64,000 bases of DNA from an uncultured Prochlorococcus sp. (GCA_902525075.1 CABZFV010000004.1:32981-96980), one strand, 5' to 3'; shown: positions 26,193-35,613, counted from the first letter of the stretch. Notes: a model not told the origin generated them from the letters alone. A program made the numbers and translations.

Positions 26193-26495
26193 ATGGCTAC
26201 CCGCCAAAACTCAACTAATGGGAAGCCCAAATCCCCCAGAATTCAAGTAGTTCTTCCAGAACTAATATGTGAGCAATTAACTATTTTGGCCGATAATGAA
26301 TCTAGGACAGTAAGTAATATGGCAAAAGTGTTAATACAAGAGGGTATAAAAAAATATTCCGAAAAAGAAATTAAATCAGCTGTTTCAGAAAATAATTTAA
26401 ATACTGATAAATTTAGAGATGAACTTGAAAAACAAAGCGTCAGAAGATTAAAAAGAGCTCCTCAAAGAATCAGATACTATAAAAAATCTGATTAA
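26193..26495 (+). CDS. ribbon-helix-helix (CopG-like) DNA-binding protein
   Basis: A 100-residue protein. After a basic disordered head, residues 16-52 give the RHH pattern: strand PRIQVVLPELICEQLTILAD, then helix-turn-helix NESRTVSNMAKVLIQEGIKK. The C-terminal half is charged (EKQSVRRLKRAPQRIRYYKK). RHH proteins dimerise and insert the strand pair in the DNA major groove. The upstream palindrome suggests it controls itself and the divergent gene at 25737-26075. No toxin gene is adjacent, so a toxin-antitoxin reading is not favoured. Confidence 0.75.
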   Translation: MATRQNSTNGKPKSPRIQVVLPELICEQLTILADNESRTVSNMAKVLIQEGIKKYSEKEIKSAVSENNLNTDKFRDELEKQSVRRLKRAPQRIRYYKKSD

Positions 26496-26500
26496 AATAA

Positions 26501-27205
26501 TTAATTTTGAGGCAATTTCTGTAAATCTACAGTTTTACCCATAACTACCAAAATATTTCCTCTTTCCAAAATATATTTTGCTGGAGGATTAACTGTTAAC
26601 TCTTCAGCAGGTCCTGCAGCAAGAACATTTACTAAATAATTTTTCCTCAAATTTAAATCTCTTAAAGATCTTCCAATAAATTCCTCTGGAACAGTTATTT
26701 CATCTATACCAGTTTGATTATCTAGTTCCAATCTTTCGATTAGGTTTGGTCTTACTAGTTCTAAACCTAATCTTTCTCCTTGCATCCTAGATGGGAAAAC
26801 AACTTTATCTGCACCTACTCTTTTTAACATTTTTTCGTGCAAGTCACTGGTAGCTCTCGCTATTACTCTTTTCACTTTGCTACCTTCACTATCCTTAGCA
26901 ATAAGAGTTGTAGTTATACTTGCTTCAATAGGTTCACTAATACCCACTACAACAGTATCCATTTCAAGAATTCCCGATTCCTTCATAGACTCTTCATCAG
27001 TACAATCTACAACTCTCGCTTCTATAGAAGGTTCTAATTGCCTTAAATCATCAATAGCTTTTTCCGAATAATCTGCAGCCAAAACATCAGCACCATTACT
27101 AATAAGTTCTCTACAAACTGCGGTTCCAAATCTTCCAACGCCGACAACTGCAAAAGTGAGTACTTCATTTTCTCTCTTTTGAGACCACTGCCACCAATCA
27201 GCCAT
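26501..27205 (-). CDS. ktrA: K+ uptake regulatory subunit, RCK/TrkA-N type
   Basis: A 234-residue cytosolic protein with an N-terminal RCK Rossmann domain (FAVVGVGRFGTAVCRELI, GxGxxG at about 22-27, and the acidic residue in LAADYS closing the second strand) and a C-terminal TrkA-C domain (EITVPEEFIGRSLRDLNLRK ending ILVVMGKTVDLQKL). It would bind nucleotide and gate the KtrB channel. It lies 18 bases downstream of ktrB, as expected for a partner pair. Confidence 0.9.
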   Translation of the reverse strand: MADWWQWSQKRENEVLTFAVVGVGRFGTAVCRELISNGADVLAADYSEKAIDDLRQLEPSIEARVVDCTDEESMKESGILEMDTVVVGISEPIEASITTTLIAKDSEGSKVKRVIARATSDLHEKMLKRVGADKVVFPSRMQGERLGLELVRPNLIERLELDNQTGIDEITVPEEFIGRSLRDLNLRKNYLVNVLAAGPAEELTVNPPAKYILERGNILVVMGKTVDLQKLPQN

Positions 27206-27223
27206 AATAAAACTCAGTCGATT

Positions 27224-28627
27224 CTAAACATATAGATCAGCCCTAGGATAGCCAATTCTCTTTTGTCTATCTATTCTACTCTTATAAAGAGCCTCCCAAA
27301 GTGCACTTAAAAGCAAAAGGATCCCAAGTCTGCCCACAAACATACCCACAATAAGAATAAATTGACCAAAATGATTTAATTTTGCGATTAAACCAATATC
27401 AAAACCAACTGTTGCAAATGCAGATATGCAAGTGAACAGAATTTCCAGGAATGTGAATGATTCTTTTTTAACAAAAGTATTAGTTGTACTAAGCAACATT
27501 GCCATTAAAAGAACAAAAAGCAAAGATCCAACTGTGATTCCAACTGCCTTTAGAACAACTTTATCTGAAATTAATCTATTGCTAATAATTACATCTTTCT
27601 GACCTCTTAAAGTTGATCTAGTTGCAGCCATTAAAGCAATAAATGTGGTTGTTTTTATACCTCCACCAGTACCTCCTGTACTTGCTCCAATAAACATAAG
27701 CGTCATTAATAATAAGAGGCCCGTATCTGAGATAGAGTTCAAAGAAATCGGATAATTTGTAAAGCCTGCAGTTCTTGCACTAACTGTTTCGAAGATAGAT
27801 GACATTAACCGTTCAAACAAATTTAAATCATTAAAAAATTGACTATTTAGCAATGATTCAGTGATAAAGAATCCTAATGATCCGAACAATATTAGAGACA
27901 AACTTGTCCTAATAACTAGTCTGGAATGAAGGCTTAATTTCTTATAAGAAAGATTTTTTTTATGACTCCAAATATCATCAATAACCCGCCAACCCAATCC
28001 ACCCATAACAATGAGAAAAACAAAAACACTATTAACCAAATAATTTGTTCTATAGTCTTGAAGACTATTTGACATTAACGAAAATCCTGCATTGTTATAT
28101 GCAGAAATGCTGTGAAAAATCGAGGACCATAGTCTTTCCCAATTATTTTGAATGTCTACAAATCCAAAAGAATATAAGACAATTGCACCCAAGGATATAA
28201 TACTAATCGCAGTAATAGCAATGCTTTGAAAAGTTCGACCAATTCCTCCAACTCCAAATTCATCTAAAGTCTTTCCTTTATCTAATCTAGTTCTTAGCTT
28301 TGTCCCCTTTACAACAAACCCTTGTAAAAATGTTGTAATAGCCATTAATCCTAGACCACCTGATAAAAGCATAAAAGCCAATAAAACTTGGCCAAAGAAA
28401 TTTAAATCAACACCAATATCTATTATTGTTAAGCCAGTAACGGTTATTGCAGAAGTAGATGTAAAAAATGCTTCCCACAAACCAACCTTTGAAGATGAGC
28501 ATAATGGAGAGCTCAAAATTAAAGTTCCAAGGCAAATAATAAACAAGCCTGTAACAATAGTAAATTGAGGTACAGATAGCTTTTTATAAGCATCTTTTAA
28601 CGTATAAACTGAGAATGAGAATTTCAC
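27224..28627 (-). CDS. ktrB: K+ transporter, TrkH/KtrB family
   Basis: A 467-residue multi-pass membrane protein with four pore repeats. The filter glycines are visible in each: SAITVTGLTI (near residue 60), SAYNNAGFSLM (near 180), SARTAGFTNYP (near 285) and SAFATVGFDIG (near 400). Four M1-P-M2 units of this type define KtrB/TrkH. Cyanobacterial Ktr couples K+ uptake to Na+ and is important in salt and osmotic adjustment. The start is GTG at 28627, four bases after the stop of the SLC13 gene, implying one operon. Confidence 0.92.
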   Translation of the reverse strand: MKFSFSVYTLKDAYKKLSVPQFTIVTGLFIICLGTLILSSPLCSSSKVGLWEAFFTSTSAITVTGLTIIDIGVDLNFFGQVLLAFMLLSGGLGLMAITTFLQGFVVKGTKLRTRLDKGKTLDEFGVGGIGRTFQSIAITAISIISLGAIVLYSFGFVDIQNNWERLWSSIFHSISAYNNAGFSLMSNSLQDYRTNYLVNSVFVFLIVMGGLGWRVIDDIWSHKKNLSYKKLSLHSRLVIRTSLSLILFGSLGFFITESLLNSQFFNDLNLFERLMSSIFETVSARTAGFTNYPISLNSISDTGLLLLMTLMFIGASTGGTGGGIKTTTFIALMAATRSTLRGQKDVIISNRLISDKVVLKAVGITVGSLLFVLLMAMLLSTTNTFVKKESFTFLEILFTCISAFATVGFDIGLIAKLNHFGQFILIVGMFVGRLGILLLLSALWEALYKSRIDRQKRIGYPRADLYV

Positions 28628-28631
28628 GATA

Positions 28632-30440
28632 TTACCAGTAATTTAAAATTATCAATGCTGGTACAGTAAATGACATTATAAGTGTTAATCCAGCTCCGTA
28701 TTTTGCAATATCAAAAAATCTATATCTTCCAGGACCATAAACCATTAAATTTGTTTGATAACCCATTGGAGTCAAGAAAGATTGACTTGCACCGAATAAA
28801 ACAAGCATTATTAAAGCGCTTGGTGAAATTTCTAAAACATTTGAGAATTCAATAGCAACAGGCAAAATCAAAGCAACCGAAGCAGCATTACTTATAAATT
28901 GGGTAAGAATAACTGTAGATACAAAAATTACGACTAATGCAAAATAAAGAGGCATTCCGTTAAGGACAAAGTTTAGATTAACTGCAATTACATCTGCTAA
29001 TCCAGTTATCTGCATAGCTACACTAAAACAAGATAAAGATCCGAGCAATAGAATTACATCTAACCTAATTGATTTTTGTATCTCTGCAGGTCTTAAACAT
29101 CCACAAGCAACCATTGCAATCACTGCCAAAAGAACTGAACCTACTAATGGAATATTAGAAACCGAAGGCAAAACAACCATTCCTATTGCAATTGCAATCG
29201 ATATAGGTTTTTTTATCAAAAAAGGTAAGTCATCTTCGAATTGATCTAAAATAAGCAAATCATTACTAGCTTGCAAACCTCTTATTGAATCTAGCGGTGC
29301 TTGCAATAATAAAACATCTCCAGCCCTTAAAACAGCTTGGCCTAATCTCTCCTGAACAGTTTGTTGACCTCTCCTTAATGCTAAAACTGTTGCATTATGA
29401 CGCTGTCTAAATCTTAATTCTCTCAAACTTGCACCGGCTAAAGTTGAACCAGCTGGCAACAAGGCTTCAAAGGTCTTAGTACCTTCATCATCTGAGAAAA
29501 CATTAGCCCCATCAAAAGATGTTTTGTTTTCTCCTAACAGAATAGTATGTTCCTGCTGCAGCCTAAATAAGTCTGCCCTTGTAACGCGGATTATTAATCT
29601 GTCATCCGGTTCAATCTTTCTATCAGCCAAAGGAGGAAGAATAACTTTCCCATTTCGTTGCAATTCCAGAACATCAACGTCAAATCGTCTTTGCAATCTA
29701 CTATTTCTGACAGATTGTCCAACTAATTCTGAACTAGAGGGAATAGTAACTTCGGTAAAATATATATTCATATCACCATTTTTAATAAACTCCTTATCTC
29801 TCCCTCTATCTGGCAAAAGCATGTCAGAAACTAGAATCATATAGGTTGTACCTATAAGCCACACAGGAATTCCTATTGATGTCAAACTAAATAATTCCAA
29901 ACCTCCATAACCTAATTGTTGACTAATATCACTGACAAGAAGGTTTACTGAGCTACCTAATAATGTCAGAGTTCCGCCGAGTAAAGTAGCAAAAGAAAGA
30001 GGTAATAAAACTTTTGATGGTGATATATTTCTTCGCTCGCACCAACTTTCAACTAAAGGTAACAAAGATGCTACTACTGGAGTATTAGGTACAATTCCAG
30101 ATATTGGAGCAATCAAAAAAGCTATTAAAGAAATTAATTTCCTTGGAGTTCGAATACTTTCAGAAGAAATCAATTCTCTTACTCTGTCTAAGGCACCACT
30201 TTTAAATAATGCTGAGGAGACTGCAAATAAACCCATAAGGGTAATTAAAGAAGGGCTACCAAATCCAGCTAAAGCTTTTTCAGGAGAAAGCACCCCAGTA
30301 GATATAAATATTCCTACACATAACAAACCAGTCAATTCTGGTGCAATAGTATTTCTAATAAACAAAATTATTGACATTATTAAAACAACTACCGTTATAA
30401 ACGCATCAAAATTATTACTTACTGCTGCAATTAAATTCAT
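28632..30440 (-). CDS. SLC13/DASS-family permease with RCK_C domains
   Basis: A 602-residue transporter: about five spans, then two TrkA-C (RCK_C) domains (near residues 225-295, FDVDVLELQRNGKVILPPLA, and near 315-385, RHNATVLALRRGQQTVQERL), then the second membrane half. The layout is that of SLC13-family divalent-anion symporters of the bacterial/algal SAC1-like type. The two halves carry the repeated SNAASVALILPVAIEF and PNTPVVASLLPLV motifs with the characteristic Asn/Thr pairs. The substrate could be sulfate or a dicarboxylate; not decided here. First gene of the SLC13-ktrB-ktrA run. Confidence 0.88.
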   Translation of the reverse strand: MNLIAAVSNNFDAFITVVVLIMSIILFIRNTIAPELTGLLCVGIFISTGVLSPEKALAGFGSPSLITLMGLFAVSSALFKSGALDRVRELISSESIRTPRKLISLIAFLIAPISGIVPNTPVVASLLPLVESWCERRNISPSKVLLPLSFATLLGGTLTLLGSSVNLLVSDISQQLGYGGLELFSLTSIGIPVWLIGTTYMILVSDMLLPDRGRDKEFIKNGDMNIYFTEVTIPSSSELVGQSVRNSRLQRRFDVDVLELQRNGKVILPPLADRKIEPDDRLIIRVTRADLFRLQQEHTILLGENKTSFDGANVFSDDEGTKTFEALLPAGSTLAGASLRELRFRQRHNATVLALRRGQQTVQERLGQAVLRAGDVLLLQAPLDSIRGLQASNDLLILDQFEDDLPFLIKKPISIAIAIGMVVLPSVSNIPLVGSVLLAVIAMVACGCLRPAEIQKSIRLDVILLLGSLSCFSVAMQITGLADVIAVNLNFVLNGMPLYFALVVIFVSTVILTQFISNAASVALILPVAIEFSNVLEISPSALIMLVLFGASQSFLTPMGYQTNLMVYGPGRYRFFDIAKYGAGLTLIMSFTVPALIILNYW

Positions 30441-30489
30441 ACAAAACTTATTTAACTCAATATACCCAAAAACAATATTTCAAAAAAGT

Positions 30490-31704
30490 TTAATTCGAAT
30501 AATCTTTTTTAAGAAACTTTTTAAAAATTGATTTTTTTTGGAATATCCATGAAGATGCAGATTTTAAGCTTTCTGTAATATCAGGCAACTTGGAAGCATA
30601 TATAAGTCTTCTTGCCTCAAAAGCCAATTTCCCAGATAAAGTAACCCCAAGTCCAGAAATTGAAGCTTCGCCTATTCCTAAGCTAATCATTTCACCGTTG
30701 TCTTGAAATTCAAAGGGTAAAGGATCTTTTCCTTGAATTAAAAGTTCTAAATTATTAGCAAGATGATTACCTTCCTGCATAGCAACCTGAGCAGTTATAG
30801 GTAAATCCTCCATTCCTTCAATAACTGAAATATCGCCAATAGCAAAACAGTTTTTATGGTTTTCTATTTGCAAATTATTATTAACTAAAATTCGTCCAAA
30901 TTTCTTTGTTATTTGATCAGTTTCTAAGTAAGACAAATTAGGTTTAACACCTGCTGTCCAAATAACAATATCTTTTTCTAAGGAAGTTATTCCAACCTCG
31001 CTAGAAATACTAATCTTAGTTTCTGAGACTTCTTTAACTGTGGAATTCAAAAGAACGTTGATTTTTCTTTTTTCTAATGCCTTCTCTGATTGTTCTCTAT
31101 TGAAAATTTTATTTTTATTTAATATTTCGTTCGATTTTTCTATTATATTGATTTCAAATTGGTCTGTAAATATATCTTTAATTTTGCATGCCAACTCGAT
31201 GCCAGAAGGCCCACCTCCAACTATGAATAACTTTTTATGCAACGCAGTATCTTGTGATTTTTTTAAAAAAGAATTTAATTTATTTAAATCATGCACATCA
31301 TTAAAAAAATAACAATTTTCATCTACTCCTTTTATAAAAAAACTATTTGGAATAGATCCTGTACAGATAACGAGATACTGATAACTTAATTTTAATTCGT
31401 CACTAAATTCAAGAATATTTTCTGTGAAGGAAATCTTGGTCAAACAATTTCTTAAAAAAGTGATACCGGCATCAGAAAAAATATTTGCAAATTTTGGGGT
31501 GGCTTCCCAACTTCTTATTTCTTTACTTAAAACTTCGTACATTAAAGGTTTAAATATAAAGTTAGTTTCAGAATCAACCACAAGAATCGGTAAGGAAGGA
31601 TTAAGATTCTTTAAATTCAAAGCAAATGTCATACCTGCAAAACCTGCTCCAACTATTACTATTGGTTTTTGTATGGATTTCATTAGAGAAATATTGTTAT
31701 GCAT
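30490..31704 (-). CDS. type II NADH:quinone oxidoreductase-like flavoprotein
   Basis: A 404-residue peripheral-membrane flavoprotein with two dinucleotide folds: FAD-binding VIVGAGFAGMTFALNL (about 16-31) and NAD(P)H-binding FIVGGGPSGIELACKI (about 160-175). The closing NCFAIGDISVIEGMEDLPITAQVAMQEG segment binds flavin and quinone in NDH-2. These enzymes oxidise NADH to quinone without pumping protons. An internal ATG at 31683 is an alternative start. It is divergent from cysH. Confidence 0.85.
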   Translation of the reverse strand: MHNNISLMKSIQKPIVIVGAGFAGMTFALNLKNLNPSLPILVVDSETNFIFKPLMYEVLSKEIRSWEATPKFANIFSDAGITFLRNCLTKISFTENILEFSDELKLSYQYLVICTGSIPNSFFIKGVDENCYFFNDVHDLNKLNSFLKKSQDTALHKKLFIVGGGPSGIELACKIKDIFTDQFEINIIEKSNEILNKNKIFNREQSEKALEKRKINVLLNSTVKEVSETKISISSEVGITSLEKDIVIWTAGVKPNLSYLETDQITKKFGRILVNNNLQIENHKNCFAIGDISVIEGMEDLPITAQVAMQEGNHLANNLELLIQGKDPLPFEFQDNGEMISLGIGEASISGLGVTLSGKLAFEARRLIYASKLPDITESLKSASSWIFQKKSIFKKFLKKDYSN

Positions 31705-31778
31705 AAATGTATTATTAAACTATACGAATAATTTTTAAATTGAGCGAAATAAAATTAAACTCATAATCAAATTGAAGA

Positions 31779-32501
31779 ATGATTGAAAAAATCCACAAAG
31801 ATATTAAAACTAACTTGAGGAAATATAATCAAGAACTTGTAGATATGAAGCCTCAAGGAATGCTTACATGGGGTTATGAAAAGTTTGATAATCAATTTGC
31901 TATCACTACAAGTTTTGGTATACAGTCATCAGTCCTTTTGGATATGGTCAATAAATTATCTCTACAAAAAAAAATCAAAATATTTTGGATAGATACAGGT
32001 TACCTTCCTCCAGAAACATACCATTACGCTGAAAAGCTGATTGATAATTTATCCTTAGAAGTTGAAGTTCTGCAAAGTGAATTATCTCCAGCAAGAATGG
32101 AGGCCAAATACGGAAAACTTTGGGAAACAAAAAAAGAAAGTGATTTAGATAAGTATCATGATTTGAGAAAGATAAAACCTTTAGAAAATGGTCTAGAAAA
32201 ATACGATATTTTCTGCTGGGCGAGCGGTGTTAGATCAAGTCAAACAGAAAATAGAAACAAAATGAAATTCATAGACCAAATTCGTCAAAGACTCTCTTTA
32301 AGACCTTTATTAAATTGGACAAATAAAGATATTTTTTATTATATGGAAGAAAATAATTTACCTGCCCATCCACTTTTTATCAAAGGTTATTCTTCCGTAG
32401 GAGATTGGCATTCAAGCAGTCCAGATGGTATTGAAACAAAAGGCAGAAATACAAGATTTGGAGGGATTAAACAAGAATGTGGAATACATACTAATAATTA
32501 A
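31779..32501 (+). CDS. cysH: phosphoadenylyl-sulfate (PAPS) reductase
   Basis: A 240-residue enzyme that reduces activated sulfate to sulfite in assimilatory sulfur metabolism. It shows the SFGIQSSVLLDMV nucleotide loop, FWIDTGYLPPETY, ASGVRSSQTENR and the catalytic C-terminal ECGIH. The paired cysteines that bind a [4Fe-4S] cluster in APS reductases are not visible (there is one Cys in the FCWASG region and one in ECGIH), so the PAPS-specific type is favoured. coaX follows after 15 bases. Confidence 0.9.
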   Translation: MIEKIHKDIKTNLRKYNQELVDMKPQGMLTWGYEKFDNQFAITTSFGIQSSVLLDMVNKLSLQKKIKIFWIDTGYLPPETYHYAEKLIDNLSLEVEVLQSELSPARMEAKYGKLWETKKESDLDKYHDLRKIKPLENGLEKYDIFCWASGVRSSQTENRNKMKFIDQIRQRLSLRPLLNWTNKDIFYYMEENNLPAHPLFIKGYSSVGDWHSSSPDGIETKGRNTRFGGIKQECGIHTNN

Positions 32502-32516
32502 ATTGATCATAGAACA

Positions 32517-33212
32517 ATGATCTCAGATATAAATTTTCTATTAGTAGGCAATAGTAGGCTTCATTGGGCTAAATATTCCAAAAATAAATCTAAATTCTTC
32601 CATACCAAAAAAGAGCAAAAAGTTCCCGAAAATATAGATCTTGATCAATTAATTTGGGCTTCTGTAGGAAAACTACCAAATTTTTTGCTGAAAAAAGAAA
32701 ATGAAATAAAAACTCAAGATATCCAATTATCAAATCTTCCTGATTATTTTGGAGTTGATAGAGCTCTTGCCTGTATTGCCGCTTTAAAAATTATTGACAA
32801 CCCTTTAAAAAAAAATTTGCTAATTGCAGATTTTGGAACAATATTATCAATAACAAAATTAAATTCAAATGGATCTATTATTGGAGGTCAACTTCTTCCA
32901 GGTTTTCTAACACAATTAAAATCAATGGAACAAAATACAAAAAATCTTAAAGTTCCCAAAAAATATGATATTCCGATCAAAGATTTTTTAATTAATACAG
33001 AAGAAGCAATCTTAAAAGGAGTAATCAACTCTCTTACTGGCGTGATTAATAGTTTATTTAATCACGAAAATGATATTTTAATAATCTGTGGAGGAGATTC
33101 TCAATTACTCACAAAATCTCTAAAGACTAAAAAAGAAAATATTATCAATGCTCCTAATTTAGTTCTGGAGGGGATGATTATTCACCATCTATCCAAAAAA
33201 AAATTAACTTAA
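32517..33212 (+). CDS. coaX: type III pantothenate kinase
   Basis: A 231-residue ASKHA-fold kinase for the first step of coenzyme A synthesis. Family motifs: LLVGNSRLHWA at the N-terminus (a variant of the usual D-x-G-N-T phosphate loop, with V-G-N-S), FGVDRALACIAALK, the central LIADFGTILSITKL with IIGGQLLPGF, and LIICGGDSQLL near the C-terminus. It is somewhat short, and the first Asp of the N-terminal loop is replaced by Val, as can occur in divergent members. Its end overlaps bcp by nine bases. Confidence 0.85.
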   Translation: MISDINFLLVGNSRLHWAKYSKNKSKFFHTKKEQKVPENIDLDQLIWASVGKLPNFLLKKENEIKTQDIQLSNLPDYFGVDRALACIAALKIIDNPLKKNLLIADFGTILSITKLNSNGSIIGGQLLPGFLTQLKSMEQNTKNLKVPKKYDIPIKDFLINTEEAILKGVINSLTGVINSLFNHENDILIICGGDSQLLTKSLKTKKENIINAPNLVLEGMIIHHLSKKKLT

Positions 33213-33671
33213 CCCAAGGTCTGCAATTATATGATCAGCCATTATTGCAGCTTTTACCTTTAAGTAAATTTTTTCGATATTACCTTCAGTATCAATTAAA
33301 AAAGTATTTCTCATCATTCCCATATATTCTTTTCCCATAAATTTTTTCAGCCCATAGCTATCGTAATCAGAAGAAACTTTGAAAGGTTCAGGATCAGTTA
33401 AAAGAATAAAAGGTAAATTAAATTTTTCTATAAATTTCTTATGAGAGGAGGCGTTATCTTTACTAATACCAAGCACAACAAAATTATTTTTTTTTAGTAA
33501 ATCCCAATTCTCTTTAAAATTACAGGCTTCTTTAGTACATCCTGGCGTATTATCTTTTGGATAAAAATATAGTATTATTCTTTTACCTTTAAAATCACTT
33601 AGAGAAACTTCTTTCTCAAAAGAATCTTTTAATTTAAATTCTGGTGCTTTGTCGCCAACCTTAAGAGCCAT
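33204..33671 (-). CDS. bcp: thioredoxin-dependent peroxiredoxin, Bcp/PrxQ type
   Basis: A 155-residue peroxidase. The start is ATG 33671 (MALKVGDKAPEFKLKD), which matches the family N-terminus; the open frame runs 12 codons further upstream but nothing there is conserved. The peroxidatic C45 and resolving C50 are in NTPGCTKEACNF, the spacing of PrxQ. R and other active-site residues lie in the GMMRNTFLI region. It reduces hydroperoxides with thioredoxin. Its start codon shares a base with the divergent PPTase start. Confidence 0.93.
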   Translation of the reverse strand: MALKVGDKAPEFKLKDSFEKEVSLSDFKGKRIILYFYPKDNTPGCTKEACNFKENWDLLKKNNFVVLGISKDNASSHKKFIEKFNLPFILLTDPEPFKVSSDYDSYGLKKFMGKEYMGMMRNTFLIDTEGNIEKIYLKVKAAIMADHIIADLGLS

Positions 33672-34327
33672 TGAAATTATTAAATGAGTATGAATATAAA
33701 ATACCAAAAATTTGGTTTTATGAGATTAAAGGTGTGCAAGATGTTGCAACGGCAGGAGAAATTAAAACTGCAAAAAATCTATCTAGTTCAAGATCAAAGA
33801 TTTTTTTAGAAACTAGAGCTTATTTACGAAAATCACTTTCAACACTTTTTGATTTAGACCCCCTAGAAATTCCAATTAATGCTAAACCTGGAGAACCTCC
33901 AAGTTTACCATCTGGCATGGGAAATATCAGTTTAAGTCATTGTAAAGATGCCATTACTATAGTCTGGCATAAAGGCAAAATAGGGATTGATATTGAGAGA
34001 ACAGATAGAGATTTTAACCATATAAAATTTGCAAAAAAGTATTTTTTTCATACCAATAAATCAAACCATAATAATTATTTAACAAAAAATATGATATTAA
34101 ATCAATGGTGCGCTGTGGAAGCAGCTATAAAATGGGATCATGGAAAAATAGCTAAAGACATTAAATATTGGCAATTTTTTGAAAAGCCAAAAGAGTTAAT
34201 TCATAAGAAGAAAAACATACATTTAAATTATTCACAGATTAACTTCCATAATTGGACTATCGCTTTAGCCTACGAAGAAAAAACTTCTTTTAATCCTGAG
34301 ATTATTTGTTGTTCGAAAAATTTTTAA
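33671..34327 (+). CDS. Sfp-type 4'-phosphopantetheinyl transferase
   Basis: A 218-residue enzyme that transfers phosphopantetheine from CoA to a carrier protein. It shows NAKPGEPPSLPSGMGNISLSH near residue 75, the metal motif GIDIERTDR (about 108-116) and the C-terminal WCAVEAAIKW, where the Glu of the usual W-x-x-K-E-A is kept but the Lys is Val. The TTG at 33671 is the best start: an in-frame stop lies 9 bases upstream, no in-frame ATG precedes the domain, and the peptide MKLLNEYEYKIPKIWFY leads into it. coaX next to bcp feeds the same CoA pool. Confidence 0.82.
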   Translation: MKLLNEYEYKIPKIWFYEIKGVQDVATAGEIKTAKNLSSSRSKIFLETRAYLRKSLSTLFDLDPLEIPINAKPGEPPSLPSGMGNISLSHCKDAITIVWHKGKIGIDIERTDRDFNHIKFAKKYFFHTNKSNHNNYLTKNMILNQWCAVEAAIKWDHGKIAKDIKYWQFFEKPKELIHKKKNIHLNYSQINFHNWTIALAYEEKTSFNPEIICCSKNF

Positions 34328-35613
34328 TTTTCTTTTCTTCTAAGCAGGTCTTCATATTGAGTTTTTTCCCATCCATTATTATTTGGTTCCCATATTTTTA
34401 AACCTCTTAAAGATTTAGGAAGATATTCTTGTCCGACCCAATTACCTGGATAATTATGAGGATTAACATAACTATGTGAATTGTTTTTTAAATGAAGTGG
34501 AACATCAAAAGCATTGGTAGATTTAATTGTTTCAATTGCTTTAAAAATACTTTTCGTACTATTACTTTTTGGAGAAATAGCTAAATATAAAGAAGCCTGA
34601 GTTAAAAAATATAATCCTTCTGGAAAACCAACTCTATCAAAAGCATCACAACAGGATTGTACAACTACTATGGCATTAGGATCAGCCATTCCAATATCTT
34701 CACTGGCAGATATAAGTAGTCTTCTAAAAATAAAATTAGGATCTTCACCAGCTTCCAGCATATTCGCAAGCCAGAATAAAGTTGCATCTGGATCGGAACC
34801 TCTTATGGATTTGATAAAGGCACTTATTACATCGTAATGATTTTGACCATTTTTATCGTAAACAATATTTTTCTTTTGTAGTGCATCCTCTGCTATTGAG
34901 AGATTAATGTTGATTTCTTTAGCATCATTATCAGCAGTTGTTTCTATGGCCATCTCTAGCGCATTGATTAATGTCCTTGCATCTCCGCCAGAAAATTTAA
35001 TTAAATGACTTATAGCATCTTTAGTTAAATAAACCTTTTTTGAATCTTTTTGTTTTGAATAGTGAGTAATGACTTTTTGTATTATTTTCTGCAAATCATT
35101 TTCTGCCAAAGGAAGTAATGTGAAAATACGAGACCTGCTAACAAGCGCTTTATTAACAGCAAAGAAAGGGTTTTCAGTTGTAGCACCAATAAAAGTTATA
35201 GTTCCATTTTCTATTGAAGGTAATAAAGCATCTTGCTGAACTGATGTAAATCTATGAACCTCATCGATAAATAAGATTGTTTTTCTTTTTGAATTTATTA
35301 ATCTATCTTTTGCATTAGCGATTTCATTTCTTAATTCTTTAACACTTGATAATACTGCATTTAACTTAATTAATTTTGACCGCGTATTAAAAGAAATAAT
35401 TTCAATTAAAGTAGTTTTTCCAACACCAGGAGGGCCAGAAAAAATAAAATTACTAATCTTATCGTTTAATATTGCACTTCTTAAAAGCGAATTCTCATTC
35501 AGGATTGTTTGTTGACCAAAAAAATCTTCCAAATTCTTTGGTCTTAATTTATCTGCCAAAGGTGAATTATTTTCTATTTGAGAATAATTTGTAAATAAAT
35601 TTTCTGAATGCAT
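34324..35613 (-). CDS. rarA: replication-associated recombination ATPase RarA/MgsA
   Basis: A 429-residue AAA+ ATPase acting at stalled replication forks. It has Walker A GPPGVGKTTLIE (about 60-71), Walker B LFIDEVHRF followed by QQDALLPSIE, sensor GATTENPFFAVN, and the C-terminal tetramerisation domain with HYDVISAFIKSIRGSDPDA and HNYPGNWVGQEYLP. Many cyanobacteria carry a longer RarA fused to another domain, as I recall; this one has the plain length. It overlaps the PPTase 3' end by four bases. Confidence 0.92.
   Translation of the reverse strand: MHSENLFTNYSQIENNSPLADKLRPKNLEDFFGQQTILNENSLLRSAILNDKISNFIFSGPPGVGKTTLIEIISFNTRSKLIKLNAVLSSVKELRNEIANAKDRLINSKRKTILFIDEVHRFTSVQQDALLPSIENGTITFIGATTENPFFAVNKALVSRSRIFTLLPLAENDLQKIIQKVITHYSKQKDSKKVYLTKDAISHLIKFSGGDARTLINALEMAIETTADNDAKEININLSIAEDALQKKNIVYDKNGQNHYDVISAFIKSIRGSDPDATLFWLANMLEAGEDPNFIFRRLLISASEDIGMADPNAIVVVQSCCDAFDRVGFPEGLYFLTQASLYLAISPKSNSTKSIFKAIETIKSTNAFDVPLHLKNNSHSYVNPHNYPGNWVGQEYLPKSLRGLKIWEPNNNGWEKTQYEDLLRRKEN

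Noticed and set aside
26193..26495. Toxin-antitoxin reading of the RHH gene
   Set aside because: No toxin-like gene follows; the next gene is convergent ktrA.
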